DNA of 64,000 nt from Voacanga thouarsii. Taxonomy: Eukaryota > Streptophyta > Magnoliopsida > Gentianales > Apocynaceae. This document shows, one piece after another, positions 22,700 through 33,925 of this stretch (position 1 is the first letter of the stretch; each line of letters starts with the position of its first letter). Location: assembly GCA_026120185.1 (NCBI GenBank), contig JANUWF010001188.1, positions 248,001-312,000 on the forward strand, written 5' to 3'. The translations under genes and the position numbers were made by a program. The notes beneath the pieces are model-generated. The model ran no database searches. It had not been told where the DNA came from and was given only the letters and a program-made list of their open reading frames with translations.

Positions 22700-23952
22700 A
22701 TGTTGACAAAAAGTAGTAAGTTAGAACCAAGATCAGAGTTATGCTACTTCATTGGGTATCTAAAAGGAATGAGAGGTGGATATTTCTCTCATCCTCAAGA
22801 GCATAAAGTACTTGTTAGTAATAATGCTAGATACTTAGAGGATAAAAAAGTTACATCCACCACGGGTTTAAGTAGAATAGAGTTAGAAGAGAAGTTGGTC
22901 ATTGATGCAACTTTAGGTACTTCTAACACCCCGATCGAGGAATCAAGAGAAACACTACCGAATGTTCCTATACAAACTGAGCCACGTCGTAGTGGGAGGA
23001 TCACAAAAGTTCTAGAAAGGTGGATTGGAAAGATCTATGATCTAGTCTCTGATCACCAGGAATAAGATTTCACTAGATACGAGGAGGCCATTGTTGATGC
23101 TAATACAGATAAATAGCAGCTAGCCATGAATGTCGAGATTGAGTCCATGTACCTCAATCAGGTCTGGGATCTTATTACTGCACCTAAGGGAATAAAACCC
23201 ATTAGGTGTAAGTGGGTATACAAGTGGAAGATAGGCGCGGATGGAAAGGTTGAAACCTATAAAGCAAGGTTGGTTGCTAAAGGTTATACTAAAAAAGAAT
23301 GGATCGATTATGAGGAAACCTTTTCACCAGTAGCCATGCTTAAGTCTATCCGAATTCTCTTAGTCATCGCATGTCATTATGACTAGAGATATGACAAATG
23401 GATGTCAAGACAACCTTCTTAAATGGCTATCTTAGCGAAGACATCTATATGTCCCAGCCAGAAGGTTTTGTTGCTAGAGTTCAAGAACAAATGGTCTGTA
23501 AGCTTAAGATGTTCATCTATAGACTTAAACAAGCATCGCGAGCATGGAACATACATTTTAATGAAACCATGAAGGCTTATAGTTTCATTCAAAACGTAGA
23601 TGAACCATGTGTGTATAGGAAATCAGATAGTGGCAATGTAATTTTCTTGGTACTTTATGTAGATGACATTCTACTCATTGGAAATGATGTAAGGACAATG
23701 TCATCTGTTAAGGTTTGGCTAGCTAGTCAATTTGGCATGAAAGACATGGGGGAAGCTAGCTACATTCTAGGTATTAAGTTTCTTAGAGCTAGGAAGCAGA
23801 GAATGTTAGGCTTGTCCCAATCTGCTTATATTGACAAGATGTTTATCAAGTATAGTATGAATCAATGTAAAGAGGCTATTATACCCTTTAGACATGGATT
23901 ATCCTTATCTTCCAAACAATGTCCTCGACACAAAAAGACAAACAAAAAATGA
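22700..23952 (+). pseudogene. Copia reverse transcriptase
   Basis: Begins with the linker (CYFIGYLKGMRGGYF, RRSGRITKVLERW) and passes into [91 protein letters not shown] and the catalytic LYVDDILLIGND at about 23650. Two in-frame stops lie near 23066 and 23115 and one at 23385, with a one-base offset before 23398. The last segment (23398-23952) stays open for 184 codons, so the decay is moderate. Confidence 0.93.
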
Positions 23953-24612
23953 GTAGGATCTATTATGCTTTGGCTGTGGGAAGTCTCATGTATGCTATTT
24001 TTTGTACTAGGCCAGATATCTGCTTTGCAGTAGGCATGGTTAGTAGATATAAGTCAAATCTAGGGGAAGCTCACTAGCAAGCCATTAAGCATACACTAAA
24101 ATATATCAAGGAAATGAGAGATTATATGCTTGTATAATGTGGTTCCTTCTGGTTACACAGACTCAGACTTCCAGACGGATAAAGATGAAAGAAAAATCAC
24201 TAGTGGATATATCTTCACTTTGTCTGGAGGAGCTATTTCATAGAAAAGTATCAAGCAATCCTACATTACTGATTCTATCATAAAAGCTAAGTACATTGCT
24301 GCTTCAAAAGCTTCTAAAGAAACTGTGTGGCTTTGAAAGTTCCTCACAGAACTTGGGGTAGTAGTACCACACATAGACAAGTCTATCACGATTTATTATT
24401 ACAACACTGGAGCAGTGTCACAATGGAAAGAAACTCGAAACCATAAGAAGGGCAAACACATAAAGAGGAAGTATCACCTCATCTGAGAGTTCATCCAAAA
24501 ATGGGAGATTGTGGTTGATTTAATTTTCCTCTGTCAATAATCTGGTGGATCATTTTACCAAGCCTTTGACAAAAAAGGTGTTTCACATATGCTTAGATGT
24601 CATAGGGGTAGG
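23953..24612 (+). pseudogene. Copia RNase H, cut by an LTR insertion
   Basis: After a frame change the sequence encodes CTRPDICFAVG, a degraded HWQAIKH-like stretch, YTDSDFQTDKDERKSTSGYIFTLSGGAIS (RNase H core), KYIAASKASKETVWL and NHKKGKHIKRKYHLI, then VDHFTKPLT near 24548, the usual end of copia pol. It stops at 24612, where TGATAGGGCC starts a family B LTR. The copia polypurine tract and 3' LTR are absent from the window, so the right end was displaced or lost by that insertion. Confidence 0.88.
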
Positions 24613-25737
24613 TGATAGGGCCGAAACTAGTCATATATTTCCTAATTATTTGAGGCCATTTTGTGATATATTTTGTGCAATAACTGGTCATATTCCTCAA
24701 TATTTGAGATTTTACCCTTGGAAAGATATTTTGTACATTATTTTAGATTTTAGGGGTAAAATAAGGTCAAATCGTTGCTAAACAAACTAAAGGTGGCACC
24801 AGCCAGGACAGGAGAGGCGGCGCCGGCCAAGTGCTGTTGGTACGCACTTCAAGATGATAAAAAAATCGGTGAAACAAGAGTTGAACGGAACATAGCCGGT
24901 GCCAGTTGAGAGCCCAGAGGCGGCACCGGCTGCAACATGGAAAACCTTGACACGAAAATCGAAAAAAATCTGTGAACGGACAGAGAGATAGAATGCAACT
25001 GGCGCCGACCTTAGGCAAGACAGTCGGCGCCAACTGTGCACTGGTACAGAGGCGGTGCCATGATTTTCATGCACATTTTTGGCAATTTTTAGAGTTTTGG
25101 TATTTTTCTACTTTTATTAGTCCAGAAACCCTAGAAGGACGAATTTATGCACTTCTAAAGCCTATAAATAGAGGAAAAATACAAGTCAAATGTATGAATT
25201 CGGAGAGAAAAATAGAAAATCACTCAAAATCAAGGAGGATTGTACAAGAGAGGCTACGAAGGAAGAAGAATGAGGCTTGTCTTTGAGTGTTTTCTTTTAA
25301 CTTTGTCTTCTTTTCTTGAACAATGATGTATTAAGTGTTTTATTGTAATTTGACATTATTTTCGACATTTATGATTTTTAGAGTTACTTTGATCTTTTGA
25401 TTAATTGATTGTTATTCTTGGTATTTAATTACTTATGCTGATTACGAGATTAATTTGTTATTTCTTTCTATTAACTTGCTTGGAAAAAGGGCTGATGATG
25501 ATATCAATTTATTAATTTCATATTTATTGTCTATTAACTTGCTTGGAAAATGGGTTAATTGTTAAGAATTGGGTAATTAAATGTTAATTGATGTCTGCCA
25601 GAATATGGATTCATTGGTTAATTTCATGCTTTAAATTTGCCAGGATATGGAGATTTAATCAAGGGTTGTGTTTAATATATCTTTTGGGTGAATTAGTTGA
25701 GATAGGATATATGATGGTAGTTTGTCTAGAAGATAGT
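24613..25737 (+). mobile_element. Family B (Athila/Tat-like) LTR, left part
   Basis: Starts TGATAGGGCCGAAACTAGTC. It runs to a family A solo LTR insertion and resumes at 29993; rejoined length is about 1.51 kb. The first 190 bases closely match the LTR at 63767-64000 and, inverted, 36663-37205. It includes a TATAAATAG-like TATA box near 25163, a plausible promoter. It interrupts the end of the copia pol; GTAGG at 24608-24612 would be its target duplication. Confidence 0.75.
24790..25060 (+). repeat. GC-rich GCCGGCGCC motif cluster in family B LTR
   Basis: Six or more copies of a GGCACCGGC / GGCGCCGGC / GCCGGTGCC core in 270 bp, several self-complementary. The inverted family B LTR carries them at 36785-37025 and the window-end copy has only its first few. 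See also the GGCGCCAGGT units at 19311-19605. Confidence 0.75.
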
Positions 25738-28700
25738 TGTGAAACCCCAATTAAAACCAACCTTAGACTAAGGGGGGTCGGGATGCATATCATATTTTCT
25801 TGCATACATGAATATATTTTTGTATGATTTTATGTGCTTTGGATTTGTGATTTGTAGACTAGAAGGCTTAATTGTGCTTATTGAGTATGAATGGCAAAAT
25901 GGTAATTTTACTTGAGGTGGAAATAAAGAGATAGCTTGAGGGTTAAATAGGAAAAATATTTGGGAGAGAAAATAAGAACAAGAGTTGTTGTGGTTTAGTG
26001 GTTAAAGCTTTGGAATTAATCCTTGAGGTCTTAAGTTCAAAGTCCATCATTTGAGTTTTAGCATGATTAACTTTTATTTTCGTTAGGTAGGCTATTTTCG
26101 GCCTTGCATGCCTTAGGGAGGAGTAGGAATATTGTCCTAGGGGAGACATGAAAGGAATGTCCTAATCCTACTCTTGTACCCTACAAAAATTTCTAAGGGA
26201 TTCATATCTTTTTTTATCTCTAGCTTTCCTTAATTCTTAATCAATTAAGTTGCTCAATTATCTAAGCCATTTTTATTTCAAAAAAATTCCAGCAAGGTTA
26301 TGTGATTGTGAAGCTTCGAAAATGCCTCTTGGAAGATGGAATTTTATCCGAAAATGGGAAAGAGTTAAGGAAGGTTCCCAAGGAAATTAATCTCCATGGT
26401 TGAACCTTCAAACTCCAACCTATAGGTATTCATCTTCTTCATATAGTAATCTGAAAATTTTTCTAGCTTCTTAATCAGTCCAATTATCGAAATCTTCAGC
26501 CATCTTTTCCTCTCAAATACTGCCAAAAAAGAAAACCAATTCACTCAACTTGAAGACTGAAAACTTTAGCCAAAACCAGACTGCACAAAAGCTATGCAAA
26601 CCAGGAAAATTCCAGGGCAGTTTTCACAGCTTGGTAAGCCAAGAACTAAGTTGTTTCTTCCACCTTTTTAATCAGTAATTCAACCCTGTCTTTCCTCCAT
26701 AAAGAAGGCTAGAAACCAGCCTTAAAGGACCCTCCAAAACCCCTTCAAACCTTCTGCAAATTAGCTAAAACATGGCAGAAAAATCTGCACATAAATTCCA
26801 ACAAGTCATGCGAAAGACCAACCAGAAATTCCAGCTTTGTTTCTTCTTCACCCTTGTCCAAAACTTACTCCATCTTTCTGTAAAACCCACCTTGGTCAGC
26901 CATGAACTGAACTTCATCATCTTCACCACTGTTCTGCACGAAAAGAGCTCCATGGCTACACTTAAATCACTCCATCAATCACTACAATCAAGCCATTAAT
27001 TGGAGTCCAAAATACTTGCAAATTATTCCAGCAAACTTCCATGGATTAAGCCTCAACTATCCAGAAAATTCCTTCACCATTGCACTCCATAATTCAGCCA
27101 CCCTAAAGCTCTTTCAAGCATCATTCATCTCAGCAAAATCCCAGCCAATAGTTGGCCATTAAAGCTCACAAAAGACCTTCTTCATCCAAGAAAATTTTTA
27201 CCATACTTGCTACCATAATTCACTCCTTAAATCACTCCTTTTGAATTTCAAACAACCAGCTTTCCTTTTCTCCCAAATCTGAGAATTCAATCACCAGAAT
27301 TTTCCAACCCATTCGGCCACCCTTTCCAAGCAAAATTTTAGCCAACCTTCCTCCATACTCTCCATTCTCTCCAAACCTCTAAGAACACCAAGAACACACA
27401 CCACCATTCTCCTCGCCTAGGACCATTCTAAACCTCTTCAATCTTCTCCAAAAACTCCAGATCACATCTACTCATTCTCTTGAATCCATTTCTGCAATTT
27501 ATAACATCAAACGCTGAAATCAAATTTCCACTTTCGGATCAAAAACTAAAATTTTCTTGAAGGCTCAAGAACACTTTCAAGGTAAGCATGGTCGATTATC
27601 TCCGTCTCCTTTCATCTTCGAACTTAATGAATATACTAATAAACTCTCTATTTCTCTCTCTCTCTCTCTCTCTCTTGCGGCCGAATGGTTACTCCAACCA
27701 TGGCCATTTTTCTTCTTCCTCCTTGGACGGATCAAGCCTTCCAAGCGTGAGGATTCTCTTGAAACGTCTTTAAGGTAGTCATTATTCAAGTAAGCCTTTT
27801 CAATCTTCTCTTTAAATTCTAGATTCATATTTTTAGAATGTTATTGGAAAAGGATGGATTATGATTAGAGTTCGAGCATGTGTTTATGTGATGGAGTTAA
27901 GATTGAAATATGAGGATGAATGTGTTTATATGATGGAGTTGGGATTGATGCATGAGGATGATTGGTCTTGGTTGAATTTTATAATGTTTTAGAGTTTGTT
28001 GCATGCCTTCATGTCGTGAGTAGTATGAATGATTAAGCATGTTAGAGATTATGTCACCTTTGGTGAATAGGGTTTTATGTTCATGTATTCTTGTTGAGGC
28101 CATGAATATGATTATGTTTAGTGGAGTTTGGATTATGTGTTGGTAGATTTGGATCTATGCTTTATTTTATGATTTGGATGGTTTCTTGATTGGTGTAGAG
28201 TGTATGTTCATGATGATGGTTAGCAATAGCAATTATGATCATGACCTTGTTGTTCCTAAGCTAATTGAGTTAGCCAATTTTATTTCATCAATAAAATGAT
28301 TAATACTATATTTTCCTCTAGAGATTTCGAAAACCCTAGGAAAATGTGGATTTAGATTGTTATATGAAATAATGATATTTTAACCAAATAAATGATATAT
28401 TTTATTAAAATTAAAATATAAAAAATATTATATATAATAATAACATTAAATAAAACTTTTTATATAAATAATCATGATAGGTAAAATATTAATCTTGTAA
28501 GTCATAAATTTATAAGTACTAATAAAATTTATTTATTATCTTTTAATCAAAACATATTAAGATTTACTTATTATTAATTTTATTTACCAATTATTTTCTA
28601 ATCATTAATGGATTATTATTTTAAATAATATCATCAAGGACCTAGGACCCTTCATCAAATGAACCCTAGTTTATTTATAACAAGATTTAAACCTACAACT

Positions 28701-29992
28701 TATTAGTAACTATTTCACGAACCCTAGTTATTTTATTATTAAGCTAAATTTATTTTACAAAATCATTTTTGATTATCTAGCCTTAAAGTTTGGAACACTA
28801 GGGTCATGATTGTAGTAAGTGGAGTTGGGATTATTTATGAAAGCAAATTTTGGCTTTAGTTTAATTATGGCTTATATTTACTCCAGGCGGGGTTAGGTCG
28901 GCTTTTGGAGATCTTTGATTTATCTCGAGCAAAGGATCAAGTAAGCTCCTGTATAAAACTTGTTTGTTGTAAAAGGTTATTATGGCAAGCTAAACACGAA
29001 GTATGTGAGTACTGATTTGGTAAAGGCAATTAAGGACTGTTTCCTTTCCTGTTTTAGTTAAACTAATTATTTGAAAATCAACAAGCAGTTTTACTCAAAC
29101 ACTAAACTGTTTCTAAAACCAATTTTGACACGGACTTTAGAAATCCTTAATTGCCATTTTCAAGTAAAGCTATGTTTTATCAGTTTTCTCCCAAGTGGGA
29201 CAATCAAACATTGATTACTCAATAAGGGTAGGCTAGTAGTATTAGTTTTGAAGAGCAAGAGGGAGTCTTCTGGCAGGAGGCCACCTTCAGAAGATGAACT
29301 CAACTTAGAAAAACGTCAGTACTACCTAGTCATGCCGGTCCGAGCTAGTAAGTTTCAGTCATATGGACTGTGTGTTGCCGGAATGGACAACTGGTTTTGT
29401 TTGGGTGTAGAGAAGGAGGAGTATCTTACCCGGTAGGCCGATCACCTACCTTTTTGTCAGTTTGCACAAAGTGTGGCATACTGACCGTTGTATGGTTATA
29501 GGGCCCAACGTGTGATAACCTATGGCCACCCTTTTGAGTGGTTGATTTTATTGTACATGTATGGTTGGAAAGCCAAAATGCCACTCTTGATTTTAACATT
29601 GTTTATTGCTTGCTAGTACTTTTCTTATAAAGTTCTTACATCTTGCATACATGAACTGTTTTCACTGAAAAATCCAAGCACACACGGACTTACTGAAATT
29701 TTTATCTCATCACCCTTTTTACCATGATTTTAGGTTGATCCAGCTGTGAGGTTGAGTAGCTAGTTGTTGCCTGCTTGGAAGATATTTTGTTATTCATTTT
29801 ATGTAATGCGTTGGGAGTTGAGAGTGAACAATTTTTATTTCGAATTTGTTCTTGAATTTTTGGGTTGCAATAAGTTTTAATTTCAAAGTATTGTTTAAAT
29901 TTTTTTTTTTGTGTCCTAGTTATAAAGACCCCTTATCCTTTAGACATGACGACATCCCCAGCCCTGTTGGGCTTAGGTAGCGGGGTGTTACA
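25738..29992 (+). mobile_element. Family A solo LTR with ATAGT target duplication
   Basis: 4255 bp from TGTGAAACCCC to GGGGTGTTACA, with no PBS or coding region. The 5-base ATAGT occurs immediately outside both ends (25733-25737 and 29993-29997). On both sides the flanking DNA is family B LTR, so this is a clean insertion later reduced to a solo LTR. It carries the tRNA-like block near 25990-26050 and a CT run at 27653-27677. Short open frames inside (for example 27557-27828) are composition artefacts. Confidence 0.92.
27653..27677. repeat. (CT)n run in family A solo LTR
   Basis: Homologous in position to the CT run at 1921-1959, but shorter. Confidence 0.85.
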
Positions 29993-30386
29993 ATAGTGAT
30001 TTCATGGATTGGAAAAGAAGTGAACCTATCTTAATCCTTCATTATACCAAGAGAATGATTAGTTATGATAATGATTAGGTACTTTAAGGTCATGTTTGTC
30101 AAAATAATAGTTTGATTACATAATTCTCCATCCTTGACATGTATATATTATATTATTTTATTTTTCTTATTATTCTTTTTCACTTTATTAAGTCGATTAA
30201 ACTATGAAATAAAAGTGATTACTGCATACTTGTTCTTTGAGGATCGACACTCGTTTTAAACCCTATGCTATGCTTAATTATGAGTACGCTTGCTCATATG
30301 TGTGATTTAGGATTAATGTTTTAATTTAAACTTGATTGGGAATGTGCTTATTTTTATATGATTTTTTATACCCAAATTCGTACACA
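29993..30386 (+). mobile_element. Family B LTR, right part
   Basis: Continuation of 24613-25737. It ends TTCGTACACA at 30386, directly before the Athila/Tat-type PBS. Blocks such as GAGTACGCTTGCTCATATGTGTG recur, inverted and diverged, near 40520 in the LTR at 40360-41922. Confidence 0.7.
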
Positions 30387-30497
30387 TCAAGTTTTTTACG
30401 CCATTGCCGTGGATTAGGATATTTTTCTATTTCATCATGGAGGTGTTTTTGAAAAACTTGATTTGACATCAAGTTTTTGGCACCGTTGCCAGCGAAC
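30387..30497 (+). other. Two Athila/Tat-type primer-binding motifs in tandem
   Basis: TCAAGTTTTTTACGCCATTG at 30387 and TCAAGTTTTTGGCACCGTTG at 30471 are both versions of the TTTTTGGCGCCGTTGCC text that marks the start of the internal region. The second is closer to consensus. Either the LTR end is misplaced or the leader is duplicated. Confidence 0.7.
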
Positions 30498-30870
30498 AAT
30501 ATCATGAAAGCATGAATTTTGTTGATTTAACCATGTAAATATGTAAATTTGTATAATTGTTCTTTTTACAAAAAAGTGCCATCTTTTATATCTTGTGTAT
30601 CTTTGTAATCTAATTTACTAACTTTGACTGATGTTTAATTGATGAATTTATTCTTTTAATTTTGTTTGAATTGTGAATTCCGTTATCTAACTTTCTTCTT
30701 GTCTCTTTTAGATGTTAGCCTTGGTACATGACCCGATGATCTGAATGAGATATAGTAGATTTTGATCCCGAAATCGAAGAGACATTGTCAAAAATCCGCT
30801 GGACAGTCAAAAGGAACTTACTCATAGACATGGACGGTGCTCAAAACAATAATGCTGGAAAGTTATCTAA
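30498..30870 (+). pseudogene. Athila/Tat-like leader and gag start, truncated
   Basis: After about 220 bp of leader the plus strand encodes VDFDPEIEETLSKIRWTVKR near 30755-30810, the D-P-E-I-E-x-T motif typical of the start of plant Athila/Tat gag. Homology stops around 30870, so only about 40 residues remain, interrupted by stops upstream of the motif. Confidence 0.6.
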
Positions 30871-30968
30871 GAAATAAAATCTCTTGTAATTAGTATATCT
30901 TTAGATGTTATCTAAGAAGTAACCAAGTTGACCCCCCAAAAAAAAGTCACAAAACTAGGTAGTTGTGC

Positions 30969-30989
30969 AAAAAAAAAAAAAAAAAAAAA
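30969..30989. repeat. poly(A) run
   Basis: A run of about 21 A residues at the junction between the gag relic and the CACTA TnpD fragment. It reads as poly-Phe in the minus-strand frame and probably is not original coding sequence. Confidence 0.9.
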
Positions 30990-31205
30990 TATTAGAGAAT
31001 TTTGACTTATGTGGGTGCTGGCAATAAATTCACTCTGGATCTCAATTTTTTTGTTTCCAACTTTCTCAATATACAGCTTGACAGCAATACAATTGAATAG
31101 CATATATTGATGTGCTTTATTCAATGAATCTCGAGCAAATCTTGTTGGTATGCCTTTACCCAATGAGTGTCCTGACATTGTAAACACATCCACACCTACT
31201 CGAGG
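30990..31205 (-). pseudogene. CACTA TnpD C-terminal fragment (DUF4218-like)
   Basis: The minus strand encodes VDVFTMSGHSLGKGIPTRF, then LNKAHQYMLFNC and VKLYIEKVGNKKIEIQ. This matches the plant CACTA TnpD region just past the transposase core, where F-x-x-S-G-R-P-L-G and A-H-x-Y-V-L-x-N are conserved. It lies on the same strand as the TnpD N-terminal piece at 33926-34597, with about 2.7 kb of other DNA between them and the catalytic middle missing. Confidence 0.7.
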
Positions 31206-31292
31206 TTCTAACCTTTTGTCAAGAAAAAGGTTAATTATAAAGGCATATATATTAATATATATTATTAATTAATATATATAAATAATAATCTG

Positions 31293-31488
31293 TATATACA
31301 TATTCAAATTCATATATATTGATATATGTATATACATATTCATATATACATCTATCTATTCATATATATTTACATATATATAAATACATATATGTATTTA
31401 TATATATGTAAATATATATGAATAGATAGATGTATATATGAATATGTATATACATATATCAATATATATGAATTTGAATATGTATATA
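31293..31488. repeat. Perfect 196-bp AT-rich palindrome
   Basis: Two 98-base arms meet with no spacer between 31390 and 31391 (centre TAAATACATA / TATGTATTTA). I compared the arms base by base: 31301-31390 is the exact reverse complement of 31391-31480, and the match goes on for 8 more bases on each side before a C/T mismatch. A diverged partial copy of the right arm lies near 31800-31865. It could extrude as a cruciform. Confidence 0.95.
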
Positions 31489-31532
31489 TATATATATATA
31501 TACATATTCATATATACATATATATATTATTA

Positions 31533-31580
<48 letters not shown>
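31482..31580. repeat. (TA)n and (GT)n simple repeats
   Basis: TA-rich repeats follow the palindrome and end in a GTGTGTGT run at about 31552-31580. Confidence 0.85.
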
Positions 31581-31582
<2 letters not shown>

Positions 31583-31879
31583 AGAAATTCTTATGTAGAC
31601 CATAGACTGGTGGACCAAGTACATTAGTGAATTGTACCGTACAACTTACATTGCATGTAGTACATGTCAGTAATGTACTTAGTCCATGGACCAATAGTGC
31701 ATGTTAAAATTTTTCATATATATGAATATGTATGCATATATATATATATATATATATATATTTCTTTATATATGTATGTATATACATGAATATGTAATAA
31801 TCTGCATATGTATATATGAATACGTATATATACATACATCAATATATATGAATTTAAATATTTATACATATACACCACA
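31581..31879. other. AT-rich spacer with a diverged palindrome-arm copy
   Basis: No gene seen. TA repeats lie at 31737-31760, and 31800-31865 resembles the right arm of the palindrome (ACATCAATATATATGAATTT). The small open frame here is repeat-derived. Confidence 0.5.
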
Positions 31880-32295
31880 TCTATATATTTATAGAGTTTA
31901 TACTAGATTCTGTGTCTCACCTTTAAATTTGGTCCTAATACTTTTTCTAGTGATTTTATCAAATTTAATGGTTGAATCGTTAATTTAATGTTTATATCTT
32001 TATAAATGAGTTAGGTTTCGAATATTTTTATAGAGATTATACTAAATTAAGTGGCAAAACATATCTGAGTACCTTTAACTTTGGTCATAATACTTTTTTT
32101 TTTTGTGATTTTATCAAATCTAACGGTTGGATCGTTAATTTGATATGCCTATTTTTCTAAATGTGTTAGGTTTCTGTATTTTTATAGAGACTATGCTAGA
32201 TTCTGTGCCAAAACGTATTTGATTACATTAAAATTTGGTCATAAAATTTTCTTTAACAATTTTATCAAATCTAATTAAGATTTCGAATATTTTGT
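31880..32295 (-). repeat. CACTA ~151-bp repeats, about 2.5 inverted copies
   Basis: Contains the reverse complement of the unit repeated about 15 times at 60150-62360: ATCAAATCTAACGGTTGGAT, TTGGTCATAA and TTAGGTTTC blocks recur three times at about 130-150 bp spacing. It fits the same kind of CACTA element lying in minus orientation with its terminus at 33925. Confidence 0.75.
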
Positions 32296-32313
32296 CATAT
32301 ATATAAATATATC

Positions 32314-32350
<37 letters not shown>

Positions 32351-32353
32351 GTG
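32314..32353. repeat. (TTG)n microsatellite
   Basis: About 13 TTG triplets without interruption. Confidence 0.92.
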
Positions 32354-32725
32354 TATTTGAATATATTTTGGTTTTGAATTTTTTAATATTTATAAAATGA
32401 CGAGCAAAAATTTTGCAAATTAGTCCATAAAGTTTTGAATATTTATAGTACGAACACAAAAAAAATTTAGATTGGTCACTAAAATTTTAAACATTTACAA
32501 TATGTCCCCTAAAACGTTTTTGCAATTATTCTATATATGTGTATATATAAGTATATACGCATATATACATACATATATATATATGTAAAAAATAAATAAA
32601 TAAATTACCATCTAAATTTATTCAAATGGATATAGATGTCCAAATTATCGCATATTAATGAATAATATGTATTGATGGTAAATTTATATAATTATTTATG
32701 TTTTATTCTATATATATATACTACA

Positions 32726-32756
<31 letters not shown>

Positions 32757-33020
32757 GTGTCTTTTTTCTAATTGATCTATATGTATAAAATTATTTTATA
32801 AAAGCAATGACATAATTTATTAAAAATGATAATATAATTAATAGCATGTAGAATTTTAAAATTATATAAATATATAAAATAACTTATTATATTGAATAAT
32901 TTGTGTTACTAGTACACTTAATATGATTATTATATTTTGTTATAATACTAATATTTTTTTTAAAAAAATTCAAATAGAACTTTACAAATAGTTTAAGTAA
33001 AAAAAAAAAAAAAAGATATG
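32354..33020. other. AT-rich stretch, no gene seen
   Basis: Only simple-sequence structure: a GT-rich run at 32725-32760 and short A runs near 33000. No coding frames of note. Confidence 0.6.
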
Positions 33021-33023
33021 ACC

Positions 33024-33215
33024 AAACCTGAAGTTTGGCCTAGCGGTTGAGTATGCGCATTGCACTCCAGACTGCCAAACCAGGGTTCGAATCTCTCTTG
33101 TGAATCTCACAAAATTAAAGTGGTGCAATTAGGTGTGGTGGGTTCACATGGACCATGCAATAAGAAGCAGTACGGTGTGCTAGGTGTGGTGCATGCATTG
33201 ATTCTAAAAAAAATT
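33024..33215 (+). mobile_element. Candidate tRNA-derived SINE
   Basis: TGGCCTAGCGG (33036-33046) fits a pol III A box and GGTTCGAATCT (33084-33094) a B box, spaced about 38 bases as in tRNA-derived SINEs. About 120 bases of body follow, ending in an A-rich then T-rich tail near 33205-33228. It lies inside the minus-strand CACTA subterminal region. No flanking duplication could be fixed. Confidence 0.5.
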
Positions 33216-33228
33216 CATTTTTTTTTTC

Positions 33229-33925
33229 AATTCGTAATGACCCTTTGGCGAGGAAACCGCCAAAAAGCTCTTGGCGAGGAAACTTTTCCTAGCCAAAGAG
33301 GTTCTTTGGCAAGGCAATTTTTTCCTAAGCTTTTTGGTGAGGAAAAAAAAGGCTTTGTCGAGGAAACGTTTCCTAAGCTCTCTTTGGCTCCCTCGCCAAA
33401 GAGTTTTTTTGGCGAGGAAAATTCCACCTCTTCAGCGAGGAAGCTTTCTTCACCATAGAGCATGATTTTTGGCTAGGAAACTGTCCTCGCCAAAGAGTGA
33501 AAGTAGCTTTTCGCAAGGAAAAAAGAGCATGACTTTATGACAAAAAATTTTGTCGCCATTGATTCCTCCAAAAAATTTATAAAAATGTTTTTATGAATTT
33601 GTGAAATAAAATTGGCTCTTTCATGACAAATCATTCACGTGAAAATTTTTTGTCACAAAAATATAATCAGTAGTGACAAAATGAAGTTTTGGTGACAAAA
33701 TTTTTCCTAGCTAAAAGTTGGAGCTTTAGCAAGGAAACAATTTTCCTCACTAAAAGGCTTCAATTGGAGACAAAACGCAATGTTTTGTCGCCATATAGTT
33801 TGGCAATGGCACTTTAGTGACGAAGGTGCGACAAAATTTTTTCCTTGCGGAATCCCTTTTGCAAGGCAAATTGGACTTTTAGCTAGGAAAATATTTTGTC
33901 ACTAAAGGCTATTTTTTTTGTAGTG
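33229..33925 (-). mobile_element. CACTA terminus with subterminal repeats
   Basis: On the minus strand the element starts CACTACAAAAAAAATAGCC at 33925, the canonical CACTA end. It is followed by repeated TTTAGTGACAAAA and, further in, many copies of TTTGGCGAGGAAA and its complement CTCGCCAAAGAG. Such subterminal arrays are transposase-binding regions in En/Spm elements. It interrupts TnpD coding sequence of another CACTA element at 33926. Open frames here (33060-33465) follow the repeats and are not genes. No matching left terminus was found. Confidence 0.8.

Noticed and set aside
24767..25074. Frames of 88-104 codons on both strands
   Set aside because: Created by the GC-rich repeated motifs in the family B LTR; no domain and not conserved in the copy at 36785-37025.
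27557..27828. Overlapping frames around a CT run
   Set aside because: Lie within the family A solo LTR; homologous place in the other LTR (1910-2146) gives an unrelated frame.
30120..30690. Possible host gene near the Athila-like leader
   Set aside because: The only protein-like text is the DPEIE gag start; no exon structure of a host gene.
33060..33465. 132-codon frame and its overlapping frames
   Set aside because: They follow the SINE and CACTA subterminal repeats; amino acid text is a translation of GGCGAGGAAA repeats.
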